From a bacterium (lineage in GTDB: Bacteria; Sysuimicrobiota; Sysuimicrobiia; Sysuimicrobiales; Segetimicrobiaceae): 50,191 nucleotides of DNA. A program made the position numbers and the translations under genes. The notes below the pieces were generated by a model. That model worked only from the letters and a program-made list of their open reading frames with translations. It searched no databases and was not told the DNA's origin. Positions within the stretch are counted from its first letter, which is position 1. Every line of letters starts with the position of its first letter. The stretch is from contig DASSJF010000036.1 of NCBI GenBank assembly GCA_035691305.1, positions 1 to 50,191 on the forward strand. The letters run 5' to 3'. Of this stretch, positions 21,881 through 30,731 are shown piece by piece.

Positions 21881-24837
21881 CGCCCCGCGCGCGCCGGGTC
21901 CGCGGGCGGCGTCCCCGAAGGCAGCCGGTAGGCGTCCTTCCCGGGACGGAGCGGACGCATCAGCCAGTGCGGACGGCGCGTGCCGTCCGGCGAGTGGCGG
22001 TCCGCCGGCCGCGCGAGGGCCAGCCACTCGCGGAAGACGGCGGCGGATTGCCGGGTGTCTACCGCGATGTCGCCGTAGCGGTCTCCCGGCGACGCGCGCC
22101 GGACGCGGACGGCCACGTGCCAGCAGTGCTGGCCGGAGATTGGGTCCGGGTGCACCGGAAACGTCAAGTTCTGGTGCACGCCCACATCCGTCCACCAGAT
22201 CCTCAGGGTATCCCGGTCCGTTGACGCGTACGGGCCGGCCCCCGCGCGGCGCCGCATCCTCCACCGGCTCCCGCCGCCGTCGGCCGGCTCCCGGTCGAGG
22301 GACACCGCCGCCATCAACTGGCGCTGGCCGGTCTCCGTGCCCGTGGGGCGGTCGATCTTCCAGCGGCCCATGTGATGGCTGCACGCCACGACACCGGGTC
22401 GAATGCCTTCGGTGACCCACGCCTTGACCACGAAGTAGCCGATCTCGGTTTCCACGCGCACGAGGTCACCGGTGCGGACGCCGATCCGCGCCGCGTCCGA
22501 GGCATGCACCCACAGCGGGTTCGTGTGCGCGATCTCGTCGAGCCACTTCGCGTTCGCGCTGCGCGTGTGGACCTGCACCGGCAGGCGGAACGTCGAGATG
22601 AGCGGCATCTGGTCCGGCGCGAGGCACTCCGGATGCACGTGGCTCCGCGCGTAGGCGGGCAGCGCCATCTCCGGCCAGCCCCACCGCGCCATTGTCGACG
22701 AATAGAACTCGAGCCGGCCGGACGGCGTGGGGAACCCGCGCCGGATCGTGCCGTCGATCTCCACGCCGACCGGGCGGCGGCCCTCCGGGTCCGGATCCGG
22801 AAGGCCCTGCGGGACCACGTTGGGGTTCGCCGGCGCCGGCCCGCGTGTGTACGCGCGGCCGAACCGGTCGACGCGCGTATCGTCGAGTTCGGCGGCGGGA
22901 ACCGGCTGGTCGTACAGCGGTCCGACGCCGCGCCTGATCTCGAACGCGCCGTACCGCCGCATGTACTCGAGCGGCGTGCAGCCCTCCGCGGCCGCGCGCT
23001 CGGGCAGGCCGGGCACCGAGTGCTCGAAGATATACGCGTAGTACTCGTCGATGCCGAGCTTCTCGCCCGGCCGCGTCTGGGACTCGAAATATTTGCGGAT
23101 CCCGAGCGATCCGTCCGGGTCGACGCGCCACGACAGCTCGATCCAGAATTCGTTCTCCTCCCACACCTCGCCGGGGTTGACCTGGCGCGTGTCGGTGACG
23201 CGCTCGCCGAGGCGCTCCCGCGCCGCGCGCAGCACGGGCTGGCGGAAACCGATCCACTGGCCGTCGTACTGCTCGTAGGAGTGGAGGTCGTGGCGCTCCG
23301 AGCCGTGGCCCATCGGCAGAACGTAGTCGGCGAAGTAGGCGGTCTCGCTCCACGTCGGCGTCAGCGCGACGTGCAGCCCGAAGAGCCGCTCGTCGGTCAG
23401 CGCCTCGATCCAGGAGAAGCCGTCCGGGTTGGTCCAAACCGGATTGTAGACGCGCGTGAAGTACACTTGTACGCGACCGCGGCCCTCGCGCAGCAAGTGC
23501 GGCAGCAGGAACGACATCTCGTTGACCGCAAGCGGGTACTCACGCGGCCACGTCAGTTCGTTCCAGGCTTTCGGGTGAGACGGAACGTAGATCGGCTTCG
23601 GCACGAACTTGTTCCAGGCGTTCGGGTAGGTGCCGCCCGGCGTCGCCACCGCGCCGAGCAGGGCGTTCAGGAAGAACAGCGTGCGCGCCACCTGCCAGCC
23701 GCCGAGGTTGCCGGCGGCGGCGCTCCGCCACGTGTGGGTCGCGAGGCGCGTCCCGGCGCCGGCGACGGTATCCGCGATCTCGCGAAGCGTGGCGGCCGCC
23801 ACGCCCGACTCGGCCTCCGCGTACTCGAAGGTGTACCGGGCGTAGACGGCGCCGAGGACTGCTTCGAACGTCTCGAACGTGTCGGGCCGATCCGGGTGCT
23901 CGGCGGCGAGGTACTCGCGCCAGTTCCACCAGCGCCGCACGAACTCGCGGTCGTACCGCCGCTCCGCGATGAGGTGGCGGGCGATCGCCAGCAGAATCGC
24001 GGCCTCCGAGCCGGGCCGTGGCGCGATCCAGTAGTCCGCGTGCGTCGCCGTGTTGGAAAGCCGCGTGTCCATGACGATCAGCTTCGCGCCGGCCTGCTTC
24101 GCCTCGATCACGCGCTGCGCGTGCGGGTTGAAGTAGTGGCCCGCCTCGAGGTGGCTGCTGATGAGCAGGATGACCTTGGCGTTGGCGTGGTCGGGGCTCG
24201 GACGGTCGAAGCCCAGCCAGTAGTGGTAGCCGGTCCGTCCGCCGCTCGAGCAGATGTTGGTGTGCGTGTTGTGGCCGTCGACGCCCCACGCGGCGAGCAC
24301 GCGCTCGGTGAATCCGTCTTCGCCCGGCCGGCCGACGTGGTACATCACCTCGTTGTGCCGGCCCGCGGCGATCGCGGCGCGAATGCGCGACGCGATGTCG
24401 TCGAGCGCCTCGTCCCAGCCGACGCGCACCCAGGCGCCTTCGCCGCGCGCACCGGCCCGCTTGAGCGGAAAGAGGATGCGGTCCGGGTCGGTGACCTGGT
24501 TCAGCGTGGCGGGGCCCTTCGCACAGTTGCGCCCGCGCGAGCCCGGGTGCTCGGGGTTGCCCTCGAACTTCCGGACCTGGACGGTCTCGCGGTCCACGTA
24601 GGCGAGCAGCCCGCACGCCGACTCGCAGTTGAAGCAGGTCGTCGGCACGAGCATGTACCGCTTCTCGACCCGCCGCGGCCACGCGTGGGTGTCGAGCTCG
24701 ACCCAATCGTCCCAGCGCTCCTTCGGCGGGAAAGCCGCGAGATGGACGCGGCTCGGCCCGGGATAGAAGGTCTCGCCGCGCTGCTCCGCCGCGTCGCGCG
24801 CCGCGCTGACGCGGCGGCCGAGATCGTCCGTCTTCAT
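21877..24837 (-). CDS. Molybdopterin oxidoreductase catalytic subunit (DMSO-reductase family)
   Basis: This 986-residue catalytic subunit should bind bis-MGD and one [4Fe-4S] cluster. The cluster motif is C68-x2-C71-x3-C75 with C105 (CFNCESACG and NCAKG). The likely Mo ligand is Cys196 in HTNICSSGGRTG. The dinucleotide-binding C-terminal domain includes the HTNPLWVHASDAARIGVRTGDLVRVET segment. No Tat signal is present at the N-terminus (MKTDDLGRRVSAARD), so it should stay in the cytoplasm, like SoeA-type sulfite dehydrogenases or PadB-type phenylacetyl-CoA oxidoreductases and unlike PsrA or TtrA. The ATG at 24837 overlaps the upstream stop (ATGA). The substrate is unassigned; the PadB-like reading is a weak personal match. 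Confidence 0.9.
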   Translation of the reverse strand: MKTDDLGRRVSAARDAAEQRGETFYPGPSRVHLAAFPPKERWDDWVELDTHAWPRRVEKRYMLVPTTCFNCESACGLLAYVDRETVQVRKFEGNPEHPGSRGRNCAKGPATLNQVTDPDRILFPLKRAGARGEGAWVRVGWDEALDDIASRIRAAIAAGRHNEVMYHVGRPGEDGFTERVLAAWGVDGHNTHTNICSSGGRTGYHYWLGFDRPSPDHANAKVILLISSHLEAGHYFNPHAQRVIEAKQAGAKLIVMDTRLSNTATHADYWIAPRPGSEAAILLAIARHLIAERRYDREFVRRWWNWREYLAAEHPDRPDTFETFEAVLGAVYARYTFEYAEAESGVAAATLREIADTVAGAGTRLATHTWRSAAAGNLGGWQVARTLFFLNALLGAVATPGGTYPNAWNKFVPKPIYVPSHPKAWNELTWPREYPLAVNEMSFLLPHLLREGRGRVQVYFTRVYNPVWTNPDGFSWIEALTDERLFGLHVALTPTWSETAYFADYVLPMGHGSERHDLHSYEQYDGQWIGFRQPVLRAARERLGERVTDTRQVNPGEVWEENEFWIELSWRVDPDGSLGIRKYFESQTRPGEKLGIDEYYAYIFEHSVPGLPERAAAEGCTPLEYMRRYGAFEIRRGVGPLYDQPVPAAELDDTRVDRFGRAYTRGPAPANPNVVPQGLPDPDPEGRRPVGVEIDGTIRRGFPTPSGRLEFYSSTMARWGWPEMALPAYARSHVHPECLAPDQMPLISTFRLPVQVHTRSANAKWLDEIAHTNPLWVHASDAARIGVRTGDLVRVETEIGYFVVKAWVTEGIRPGVVACSHHMGRWKIDRPTGTETGQRQLMAAVSLDREPADGGGSRWRMRRRAGAGPYASTDRDTLRIWWTDVGVHQNLTFPVHPDPISGQHCWHVAVRVRRASPGDRYGDIAVDTRQSAAVFREWLALARPADRHSPDGTRRPHWLMRPLRPGKDAYRLPSGTPPADPARAGR

Positions 24838-26372
24838 GCCAGCGGCACCGCCTGTCCCGCCTGCACGTAGGCGTGTTCGTACGCCAGGAGGCCCGCGAGC
24901 GCCAGCGCCGCCGCGAGGGCGCCGTTTTGCAGACCCGGCACCGCGCCGCCCGCCCCGACCGCGGCGGCCGCGAGGACGCCGAGGGCGCTCAGCGCGGCCC
25001 CCGGCCAGAAGATCCGGCCGTGCCGGCCGCCCGTCATTTCGTGCACCGCGAGGCACGCGTGCGCGGTCTCCCGGCGGCCGCCCGCCTCGACCCAGACCAG
25101 TCCGAGATGCGCGAGCCCGGCCGCGGCCATGACCGCGGCGAGCGGCCGCAACAGCGCGGGATCGAGCCGGCCGGCGCAGGGCAAGAGCGCGGCCGCCCCC
25201 GCGAGCAGCGCCTGCACGCCCAGGTGCGGGGCGAGCCACGGGCTCTCCCACAGATCGCGGGCGCGCGCCTGTGAAAAGAGGTAAGCGGTGTAGATCGCGG
25301 TGAGCGCGCCCGCGGCGAAGCCGGGCACGGCGAGCGCCGTCTGGAGCGGAGACGATCCCGCGATCCCGGCGAGGAGATCGAGCGCGAGCACGAGGCCGTA
25401 CGCCGCGATGAGAAACGCGCCGCGCACGAGCCAGCTCTTCCACTGCGGCCGGGTGAAGATGAGATAGAACCGCTCGGGATGCTTGAGGTCGGCGATCAGC
25501 AGCACGCCGGTGACGGCGAGGAACACCGCGGCGAGCAGCGGCGCGCCCCACCGCCACAGCGGGCTCGCCGCGCGGAGCGCGCCCGATGCGAGAAGCAGCA
25601 CCGCGACGAGGTAGGCGCCGGAGGCGATGCTCTTCGTCCAGGTGTACAGGCTCACGCGCCAGCCCCACGGCACTTGGTGCGGCGTGTCGTAGCTCAGAAG
25701 CGCCGCGGCCTGGGACGAGGCCCACCCTTCCGGCGCGCCCGACGTCACGCCGCCGTGGCCGCTGTGCTGCTCGCTCCACATGAACAGCCCGCCGTCCGGC
25801 CGCCGCGCCGCGAGCGGATCGAGCGTGGCGTCCCCCGCCCCCTTGTAGTACAGCTTGGGCAGCGTGGCCTTCTCCGGCTTGCGCACCCGGACCGGATCGG
25901 TCCGGACGATCCGCGCGACTTTCGACGACGGATCCTCGAGGTCGCCGACCAGGATCGCCTCGGTCGGGCAGACGACGACGCAGGCGGGTTCGAGCCCGAC
26001 GTCGAGGCGGTGCGCGCAGAAGTTACACTTCTCCGCGGCGTGGTCGTCGGGGTTGATGAAGATCGCGTCGTAGGGGCACGCCGCGATGCACGCCTTGCAC
26101 CCGATGCACACCGACTTGTCGAAGTCGACGATGCCGTCCGGCCGCCGGTACATCGCGGAGGTCGGGCACGGCGCGACGCACGGGGCGTCGTCGCACTGGT
26201 TGCAGCGGGTGACCTGGAAGGCGCGGCGCGCGTCCGGAAAGACGCCGGCGTCGACGTACTTCACGTAGGTACGCGTGACGCCGAGCGGAACGTCGTTCTC
26301 GGATTTGCAGGCGGTGGTACAGGCGTGGCACCCGATGCACCGGGTGTGGTCGATGACCTTGGCCCACTTCAC
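24834..26372 (-). CDS. Fused ferredoxin (4x[4Fe-4S]) and NrfD-type membrane subunit
   Basis: This 512-residue protein joins two usually separate subunits of membrane molybdoenzymes. Residues 1-~180 form an HybA/PsrB-like electron-transfer module with four cysteine clusters (CIGCHACTTAC, CNQCDDAPCVAPC, CIGCKACIAAC, CNFC...CVVVC). After a linker, residues ~220-512 form an NrfD/PsrC-like domain of about eight helices, beginning near TWTKSIASGAYLVAVLLL, that would exchange electrons with the quinone pool. I place the start at GTG 26372, just before KWAKVIDHTRCIGC. No in-frame ATG lies between it and the terminator upstream, and no good ribosome site is seen, so the start is uncertain. It is the first gene of the three-gene operon. 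Confidence 0.85.
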   Translation of the reverse strand: MKWAKVIDHTRCIGCHACTTACKSENDVPLGVTRTYVKYVDAGVFPDARRAFQVTRCNQCDDAPCVAPCPTSAMYRRPDGIVDFDKSVCIGCKACIAACPYDAIFINPDDHAAEKCNFCAHRLDVGLEPACVVVCPTEAILVGDLEDPSSKVARIVRTDPVRVRKPEKATLPKLYYKGAGDATLDPLAARRPDGGLFMWSEQHSGHGGVTSGAPEGWASSQAAALLSYDTPHQVPWGWRVSLYTWTKSIASGAYLVAVLLLASGALRAASPLWRWGAPLLAAVFLAVTGVLLIADLKHPERFYLIFTRPQWKSWLVRGAFLIAAYGLVLALDLLAGIAGSSPLQTALAVPGFAAGALTAIYTAYLFSQARARDLWESPWLAPHLGVQALLAGAAALLPCAGRLDPALLRPLAAVMAAAGLAHLGLVWVEAGGRRETAHACLAVHEMTGGRHGRIFWPGAALSALGVLAAAAVGAGGAVPGLQNGALAAALALAGLLAYEHAYVQAGQAVPLA

Positions 26373-26437
26373 CGTACTTGAATTCGCCGGTGCCGAAGAC
26401 GCGGCCTGCAGCGTCGACGTCTCCGATCTGACGGCAC

Positions 26438-26475
26438 AAAAGATCCGGGCCGGCGCGCGCAGCGCGCCGGCCCGG
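26438..26475 (-). terminator. Strong rho-independent terminator of the MHS transporter gene
   Basis: A perfect 14-bp GC stem (26445-26458 with 26462-26475) with a three-base loop is followed, on the minus strand, by ATCTTTTG. It lies 43 bases past the MHS symporter stop and just before the molybdoenzyme operon, so the two are separate transcription units. Confidence 0.85.
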
Positions 26476-26517
26476 TATGCTATCGACGACCGAAGAACGT
26501 GACTGCCGGGATCGCGG

Positions 26518-27897
26518 CTACTCGCCGCCGCCTCCCGCGAGGGCCCCCGCGGGCTGGCCGCCGACCTCGTCCCAGATCTTCGTCTGGTTGGTCTCGGGCA
26601 GGAACAGCCCGCCGACGACAAACGAGAACAGCGCGGTCGCAATCGGCCACCACAGGATCGCGTAGATGTTGTGGGTGGCAGCCGCGATCGACGCCCCGAT
26701 GATTGGGGTCAAGCCGCCGAACCAGCCGTTCCCCATGTGATACGGCACGGACATCGACGTGTACCGGATGCGGGCCGGGAAGTACTCGACCAGGAACGCC
26801 GCGATCGGTCCGTACACCAGGGTCACGTACAGGACCTGAATCAGCACGAGCAGCACGAGCACCGGCAGGTTGCCGGCGTTCGCCTTCATCGCGTGGTAGA
26901 TCGGAATGTACGTCACGGCGGCGAGCAGGAGGCCGGCCATGATCACCTTCTTGCGGCCGATCCGATCCGACAAAGAGCCGAAGACCAGGAAGAACGGCGT
27001 CCCGATCGCGAGCGCGATCGCCACCACGATCGGGGGTGAGACGAAGTCCGTCTTCGGGAACACCTGCGTCTGCAGGAACAGCAGCGCGACGAACTGGCTG
27101 GTATACCAGACCGTGGCCTGGCCGGACGTCGCCCCGAGGAGCGCGAGAATAATCATCCTCCAGTTCTTGCCGCTGCCGAGGCTCTCCTTGAGCGGGTGCT
27201 GCGACGACTTGCCTTGGTCCTTGAGGCGCGCGAACAGAGGAGCCTCCGCGAGCCGCACGCGGATGTACATGGCGACGATCAGCAGCAGCGCCGAGACGAG
27301 GAAGGGCACCCGCCAGCCCCACGCTTTGAACGCCGCGTCGCCGAACGACAGCCGGCACACGAGCACGACGAGCAGCGACACCAACAGTCCGACCGTCGCG
27401 GTCGTCTGAATCCACGCGGTGTAGTAGCCGCGCTTTTCGTCCGGCGCGTGCTCGGCGATGTAGGTGGCCGCGCCGCCGTACTCCCCGCCGAGCGCGAGGC
27501 CTTGCATCAGCCGGAACAACACCAGCAGCGTCGGCGCCAGAATGCCGATCGACGCGTACGTCGGCACGAGGCCGGTCAGCGTCGTCGCGAGGCCCATGAC
27601 GCTCAGTGTCACGAGGAACGCGTATTTCCGGCCGACCAGGTCGCCGATTCGCCCGAACACGACCGCGCCGAAGGGCCGGACGACGAAGCCGGCCCCCCAG
27701 ACGGCCAGCGTGGAAAGAAGCTGAGCCGTGGGGTTCTCTTTCGGGAAAAACAGGGCGCCAAAGAATACCGCAAGGCTGGCGTAAATATAGAAGTCGTACC
27801 ACTCAATAACGGTTCCTGCCGATGACGCGAGGATGATTTGCATGAGGCTGAGCGGCTTGGCGCCGCCCCGTGACATTGCGCCTACCTGTGCCGACAT
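26518..27897 (-). CDS. Metabolite:H+ symporter (MHS family, major facilitator superfamily)
   Basis: This 459-residue inner-membrane protein has twelve helices. The N-terminus ASSAGTVIEWYDFYIYASLAVFF is the MHS signature shared by ShiA, KgtP, ProP and CitA. The MFS loop motif GRIGDLVGRKYAF follows helix 2, and a matching GSLSDRIGRKKVI lies in the second half. RLMQGLALGGEYGGAATYIAEH is the conserved helix 4/5 region. Such carriers bring in dicarboxylates, shikimate, betaine or aromatic acids with protons. The start at 27897 has AGAGGTG just upstream. It follows the lactonase-like gene by 151 bp on the same strand and ends at a strong terminator. Confidence 0.93.
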   Translation of the reverse strand: MSAQVGAMSRGGAKPLSLMQIILASSAGTVIEWYDFYIYASLAVFFGALFFPKENPTAQLLSTLAVWGAGFVVRPFGAVVFGRIGDLVGRKYAFLVTLSVMGLATTLTGLVPTYASIGILAPTLLVLFRLMQGLALGGEYGGAATYIAEHAPDEKRGYYTAWIQTTATVGLLVSLLVVLVCRLSFGDAAFKAWGWRVPFLVSALLLIVAMYIRVRLAEAPLFARLKDQGKSSQHPLKESLGSGKNWRMIILALLGATSGQATVWYTSQFVALLFLQTQVFPKTDFVSPPIVVAIALAIGTPFFLVFGSLSDRIGRKKVIMAGLLLAAVTYIPIYHAMKANAGNLPVLVLLVLIQVLYVTLVYGPIAAFLVEYFPARIRYTSMSVPYHMGNGWFGGLTPIIGASIAAATHNIYAILWWPIATALFSFVVGGLFLPETNQTKIWDEVGGQPAGALAGGGGE

Positions 27898-28048
27898 TCG
27901 CCACCTCTTCCGTTTTTCTGACGTTAGAGTCAGTGCAGCGGGCGCGACGACCCCATCGCGCGGTGACGCGCAGGTTCGGCTGATGTGGCCTGAGCGATTC
28001 GCCGGGTTGTTACAATTCCCTCCCCCATTACGCAGCCATCTCCGGGGG

Positions 28049-28843
28049 CTACGCCAGGCGGTAGACGCCGGGGGCGGTCTCCGGGAAACGCCGGTACACC
28101 TCCCCGTCGTGGCCGGGGCAAAGACGCCTTTCGTCCCCTTTGACGAGGTCCCGGATGCGCGCCATCGCGTCCATGCATTCCGGGATGCTGTTGATATGGA
28201 TCGCCGGGGGGGCCCAGTCCGTGAGGTTCCGGTAGGTCGTCAGGGCGTCGTTCGCGATCACGAACGGCCCCGTCGCGGTCTCCACCACCACGATCTGCAT
28301 GCCCGGCGAATGGCCGCCGACCCACTCCAGCCGGATCCCCTCCGCCGGTTGAGCGTTCCCCTCAATCGTGCGGAGCCGCCCGCTGCTGCGCAGCGCGTCG
28401 AGATCCGCGGTGAAGCAGTCGCTGATGAAGCGGCGGACCCACGGGTCCCGGCCGCCGCCGCCGGTCCAGAACTCCAGTTCGCGCCGCTGCACCCAGAACG
28501 TCGCCCGCGGCAGCCAGTCCTCGAGATCGAAATGGTCCCAGTGCAGGTGCGTGAGGATCACGGTCTCGATCGAGTCGGCGGACACGCCGACGGCCTCCAG
28601 CAGCTGGTAACGGGTCCGCGGGATCGCCTCGGCGGGCAGACCCTTCAGCGCGGCCAGGCGCGGCGTAAAGCCGGTATCGACGAGCACGGGCGACCCCGGT
28701 CCCCGAAGCAGCCACAGGAAGTACGCGGACGTCGTCATGCCCGTCCCGGCCGGATGCAGGTAGAGACGTGTCGACCAATCGACCTCCCTCGCCCCGGGGC
28801 TGAGCGCCAGGATTTCATAGGTTGCGGGCATCGATACTGTCAC
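28049..28843 (-). CDS. Metallo-beta-lactamase fold hydrolase, AHL-lactonase-like
   Basis: This 264-residue protein has the di-zinc motif H99-L-H101-W-D103-H104 (LTHLHWDHFD), the downstream His in VGGHSPGMQ, the Asp in IANDALTTY and the final His in LCPGHDGEVY. Size and motif spacing resemble AiiA-type N-acyl-homoserine lactonases, but the same fold serves many lactone, thioester and sulfur-transfer reactions. No signal peptide is seen. The frame begins at GTG 28843, with AAGGA six bases before it. The ATG at 28831 is a second possibility. Transcription is divergent from the acyl-CoA ligase gene. The role is open; quorum-signal degradation or lactone opening in catabolism are both possible. 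Confidence 0.87.
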   Translation of the reverse strand: MTVSMPATYEILALSPGAREVDWSTRLYLHPAGTGMTTSAYFLWLLRGPGSPVLVDTGFTPRLAALKGLPAEAIPRTRYQLLEAVGVSADSIETVILTHLHWDHFDLEDWLPRATFWVQRRELEFWTGGGGRDPWVRRFISDCFTADLDALRSSGRLRTIEGNAQPAEGIRLEWVGGHSPGMQIVVVETATGPFVIANDALTTYRNLTDWAPPAIHINSIPECMDAMARIRDLVKGDERRLCPGHDGEVYRRFPETAPGVYRLA

Positions 28844-28994
28844 TTCCCTTCCTTCAAGAAATGGTGCGCGTCATCGCGTCGGTGCGCGGTGCTGCGGCGC
28901 GGATGTCTTCCACGCGCTCGCGCCGCGCTCCCGTCGGCCGCGTGCCGCGCCGGTCGCGAGGCGATGCCGCCCGTGCCGTAGAAGTCGGTCGGCG

Positions 28995-30692
28995 ATGGAG
29001 CCTCGCACGCTCGTCCACTTCGATCGCCGGCCGATGCCTGAACTGCGGGCCGCGTTCCACTGGACCGTGCCGGCCGCGTACAACATCGCGGCGGACGTCT
29101 GCGACAAGTGGGCCGGCGACCGCGACCGGATCGCGCTCGTCGACGCGAGCGGCGACCCGCCGCGGTCCTACACGTTCGCCGAACTGCGCGACCGCTCGAA
29201 CCGGTGGGCCAACGCGCTCGCGGCGCTCGGCATCGGGCCCGGCGACCGCGTCGCGGTCGTGATGTCGCAGCGTCCCGAGACCGCCCTCGCCCATCTCGCG
29301 GTATACAAGCTGGGCGCGGTCGCGGTGCCGCTCGCGACGCTCTTCGGTGAGGACGCGCTCGAGTACCGGCTGCGGGATTCCGGCGCCCGCGCGGTGGTGC
29401 TGGACGCGCAGGCGGCGCCGCGCTTCGCCCGGATTCGAGACCGGCTGCCGGATCTCGCGTCCGTCATCGCCGCCGACGCCGAGGCCCGGGCGATCCCCGG
29501 CGCGCTCGACGCGGCGGCGCTCGAAGAAGGGGGCTCCGACCGCCTCACGCCGCACGCGACGCGCGCGGACGATCCCGCGGGCATTCTCTACACGTCGGGG
29601 ACCACCGGCCAGCCGAAGGGCGCGGTGCTGCCCCACCGCGCGCTGATCGGCCACCTGCCGGCGTTCTGCCTGTTCCACGATCTCGCGCCCCAACCGGGCG
29701 ACCGGCTCTGGTCGCCGGCGGACTGGGCGTGGATCGGCGGCCTGTTCAACGTGCTGCTCGCGGGATGGCACTACGGCCTGCCGGTCGTCGCCTACCGGCA
29801 GACGCGGTTCGATCCGGAGCGCGCCTTCTGGCTGCTCGAGCGGTACGCCATCCGGAACACGTTCATCTTCCCCACCGCGCTCAAGCTGATGCGCCAGGTG
29901 CCGGCGGCGCGGCGCGCCGCGGGCCTGCGCCTGCGGTCGGTCTGCAGCGCCGGCGAGCCGGTCGGCGAGGAGCTGGTCGCGTGGGGGCGCGAGCATCTCG
30001 GGGTGACGATCAACGAGTTCTACGGCCAGACCGAGATGAACCTCGTCACCGGCAACTGCGGCGCCGCCCAGCCGGTCAAGCCGGGCAGCATCGGTACGCC
30101 GTATCCCGGCCACCGGGTCGAGGTGCTGGACGAGTCCGGCGCCCCGGCCCGCACGGACGAGGTTGGGGAGGTCGCGGTCCGGCGGCCGGACCCGGTGATG
30201 TTTCTCGGCTACTGGAACGACCCGGAGGCGACGGCGCGGAAGTTCCGCGGAGACTGGGCGCTCATGGGCGACCTCGCCGCGCGCGACGCGGACGGCTACC
30301 TCTGGTTCACGGCGCGCAAGGACGACCTCATCAAGAGCGGCGCCTACCGGATCGGCCCGGGCGAAGTCGAGGAGTGCCTGCTGCGCCACCCCGCCGTGGC
30401 CCTCGCGGCCGTGATCGGCGTCCCCGATCCCGAGCGCGGCCACAGCGTGAAGGCCTTCGTCTGCCTCGCCCCGGGCCGCGAGCCGTCCGCGGACCTCGTG
30501 TCCGACCTGCAGGAATGGGTCAAGACCCGCATCGGGTTCCACGCCTACCCGCGCCTCATCGAGTTCGTCGCCGAGCTGCCGCTGACGACAACCGGCAAGA
30601 TGCAGCGCTACGTGCTGCGTGCGCGCGAGGCGGCGGCGCGGGGCGAGCCCGCGCAAGGGACCGCCCCGAAAGGACGAGAATCGGTCCGGTAG
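28995..30692 (+). CDS. Acyl-CoA synthetase / AMP-dependent ligase
   Basis: This 565-residue ANL-family ligase activates a carboxylic acid with ATP and CoA. Motifs in order are the P-loop ILYTSGTTGQPKGAVL, the A5 region NEFYGQTEMNL, ALMGDLAARDADGYLWFTARKDD (hinge), IKSGAYRIGPGEVEE and the catalytic lysine K535 in TTTGKMQR. The pattern is closest to medium-chain or aryl acyl-CoA ligases; SPADWAWIGGLFNVLLAGWHYG in the acyl pocket is typical of MACS-like enzymes. The ATG start at 28995 has no ribosome site, and a TAGAAG lies ten bases before it, so a very short leader is possible. A xanthine-dehydrogenase-type gene follows 39 bp later on the same strand. Confidence 0.91.
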   Translation: MEPRTLVHFDRRPMPELRAAFHWTVPAAYNIAADVCDKWAGDRDRIALVDASGDPPRSYTFAELRDRSNRWANALAALGIGPGDRVAVVMSQRPETALAHLAVYKLGAVAVPLATLFGEDALEYRLRDSGARAVVLDAQAAPRFARIRDRLPDLASVIAADAEARAIPGALDAAALEEGGSDRLTPHATRADDPAGILYTSGTTGQPKGAVLPHRALIGHLPAFCLFHDLAPQPGDRLWSPADWAWIGGLFNVLLAGWHYGLPVVAYRQTRFDPERAFWLLERYAIRNTFIFPTALKLMRQVPAARRAAGLRLRSVCSAGEPVGEELVAWGREHLGVTINEFYGQTEMNLVTGNCGAAQPVKPGSIGTPYPGHRVEVLDESGAPARTDEVGEVAVRRPDPVMFLGYWNDPEATARKFRGDWALMGDLAARDADGYLWFTARKDDLIKSGAYRIGPGEVEECLLRHPAVALAAVIGVPDPERGHSVKAFVCLAPGREPSADLVSDLQEWVKTRIGFHAYPRLIEFVAELPLTTTGKMQRYVLRAREAAARGEPAQGTAPKGRESVR

Positions 30693-30731
30693 CCGGCGTC
30701 TTCCCCGAGACGTCCTTCCCGAGGTGACATT

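Noticed and set aside
22372-24870. An 832-codon plus-strand frame and a 1300-codon extension of the molybdoenzyme frame
   Set aside because: The plus-strand frame is a shadow. The extension upstream of 24837 runs through the FeS-NrfD gene in another phase and is not protein-like, while the ATGA overlap fixes the real start.
26477-26482. TAGCAT on the minus strand as promoter of the molybdoenzyme operon
   Set aside because: It lies upstream of the 14-bp terminator stem, so transcripts starting there would be stopped before the operon.
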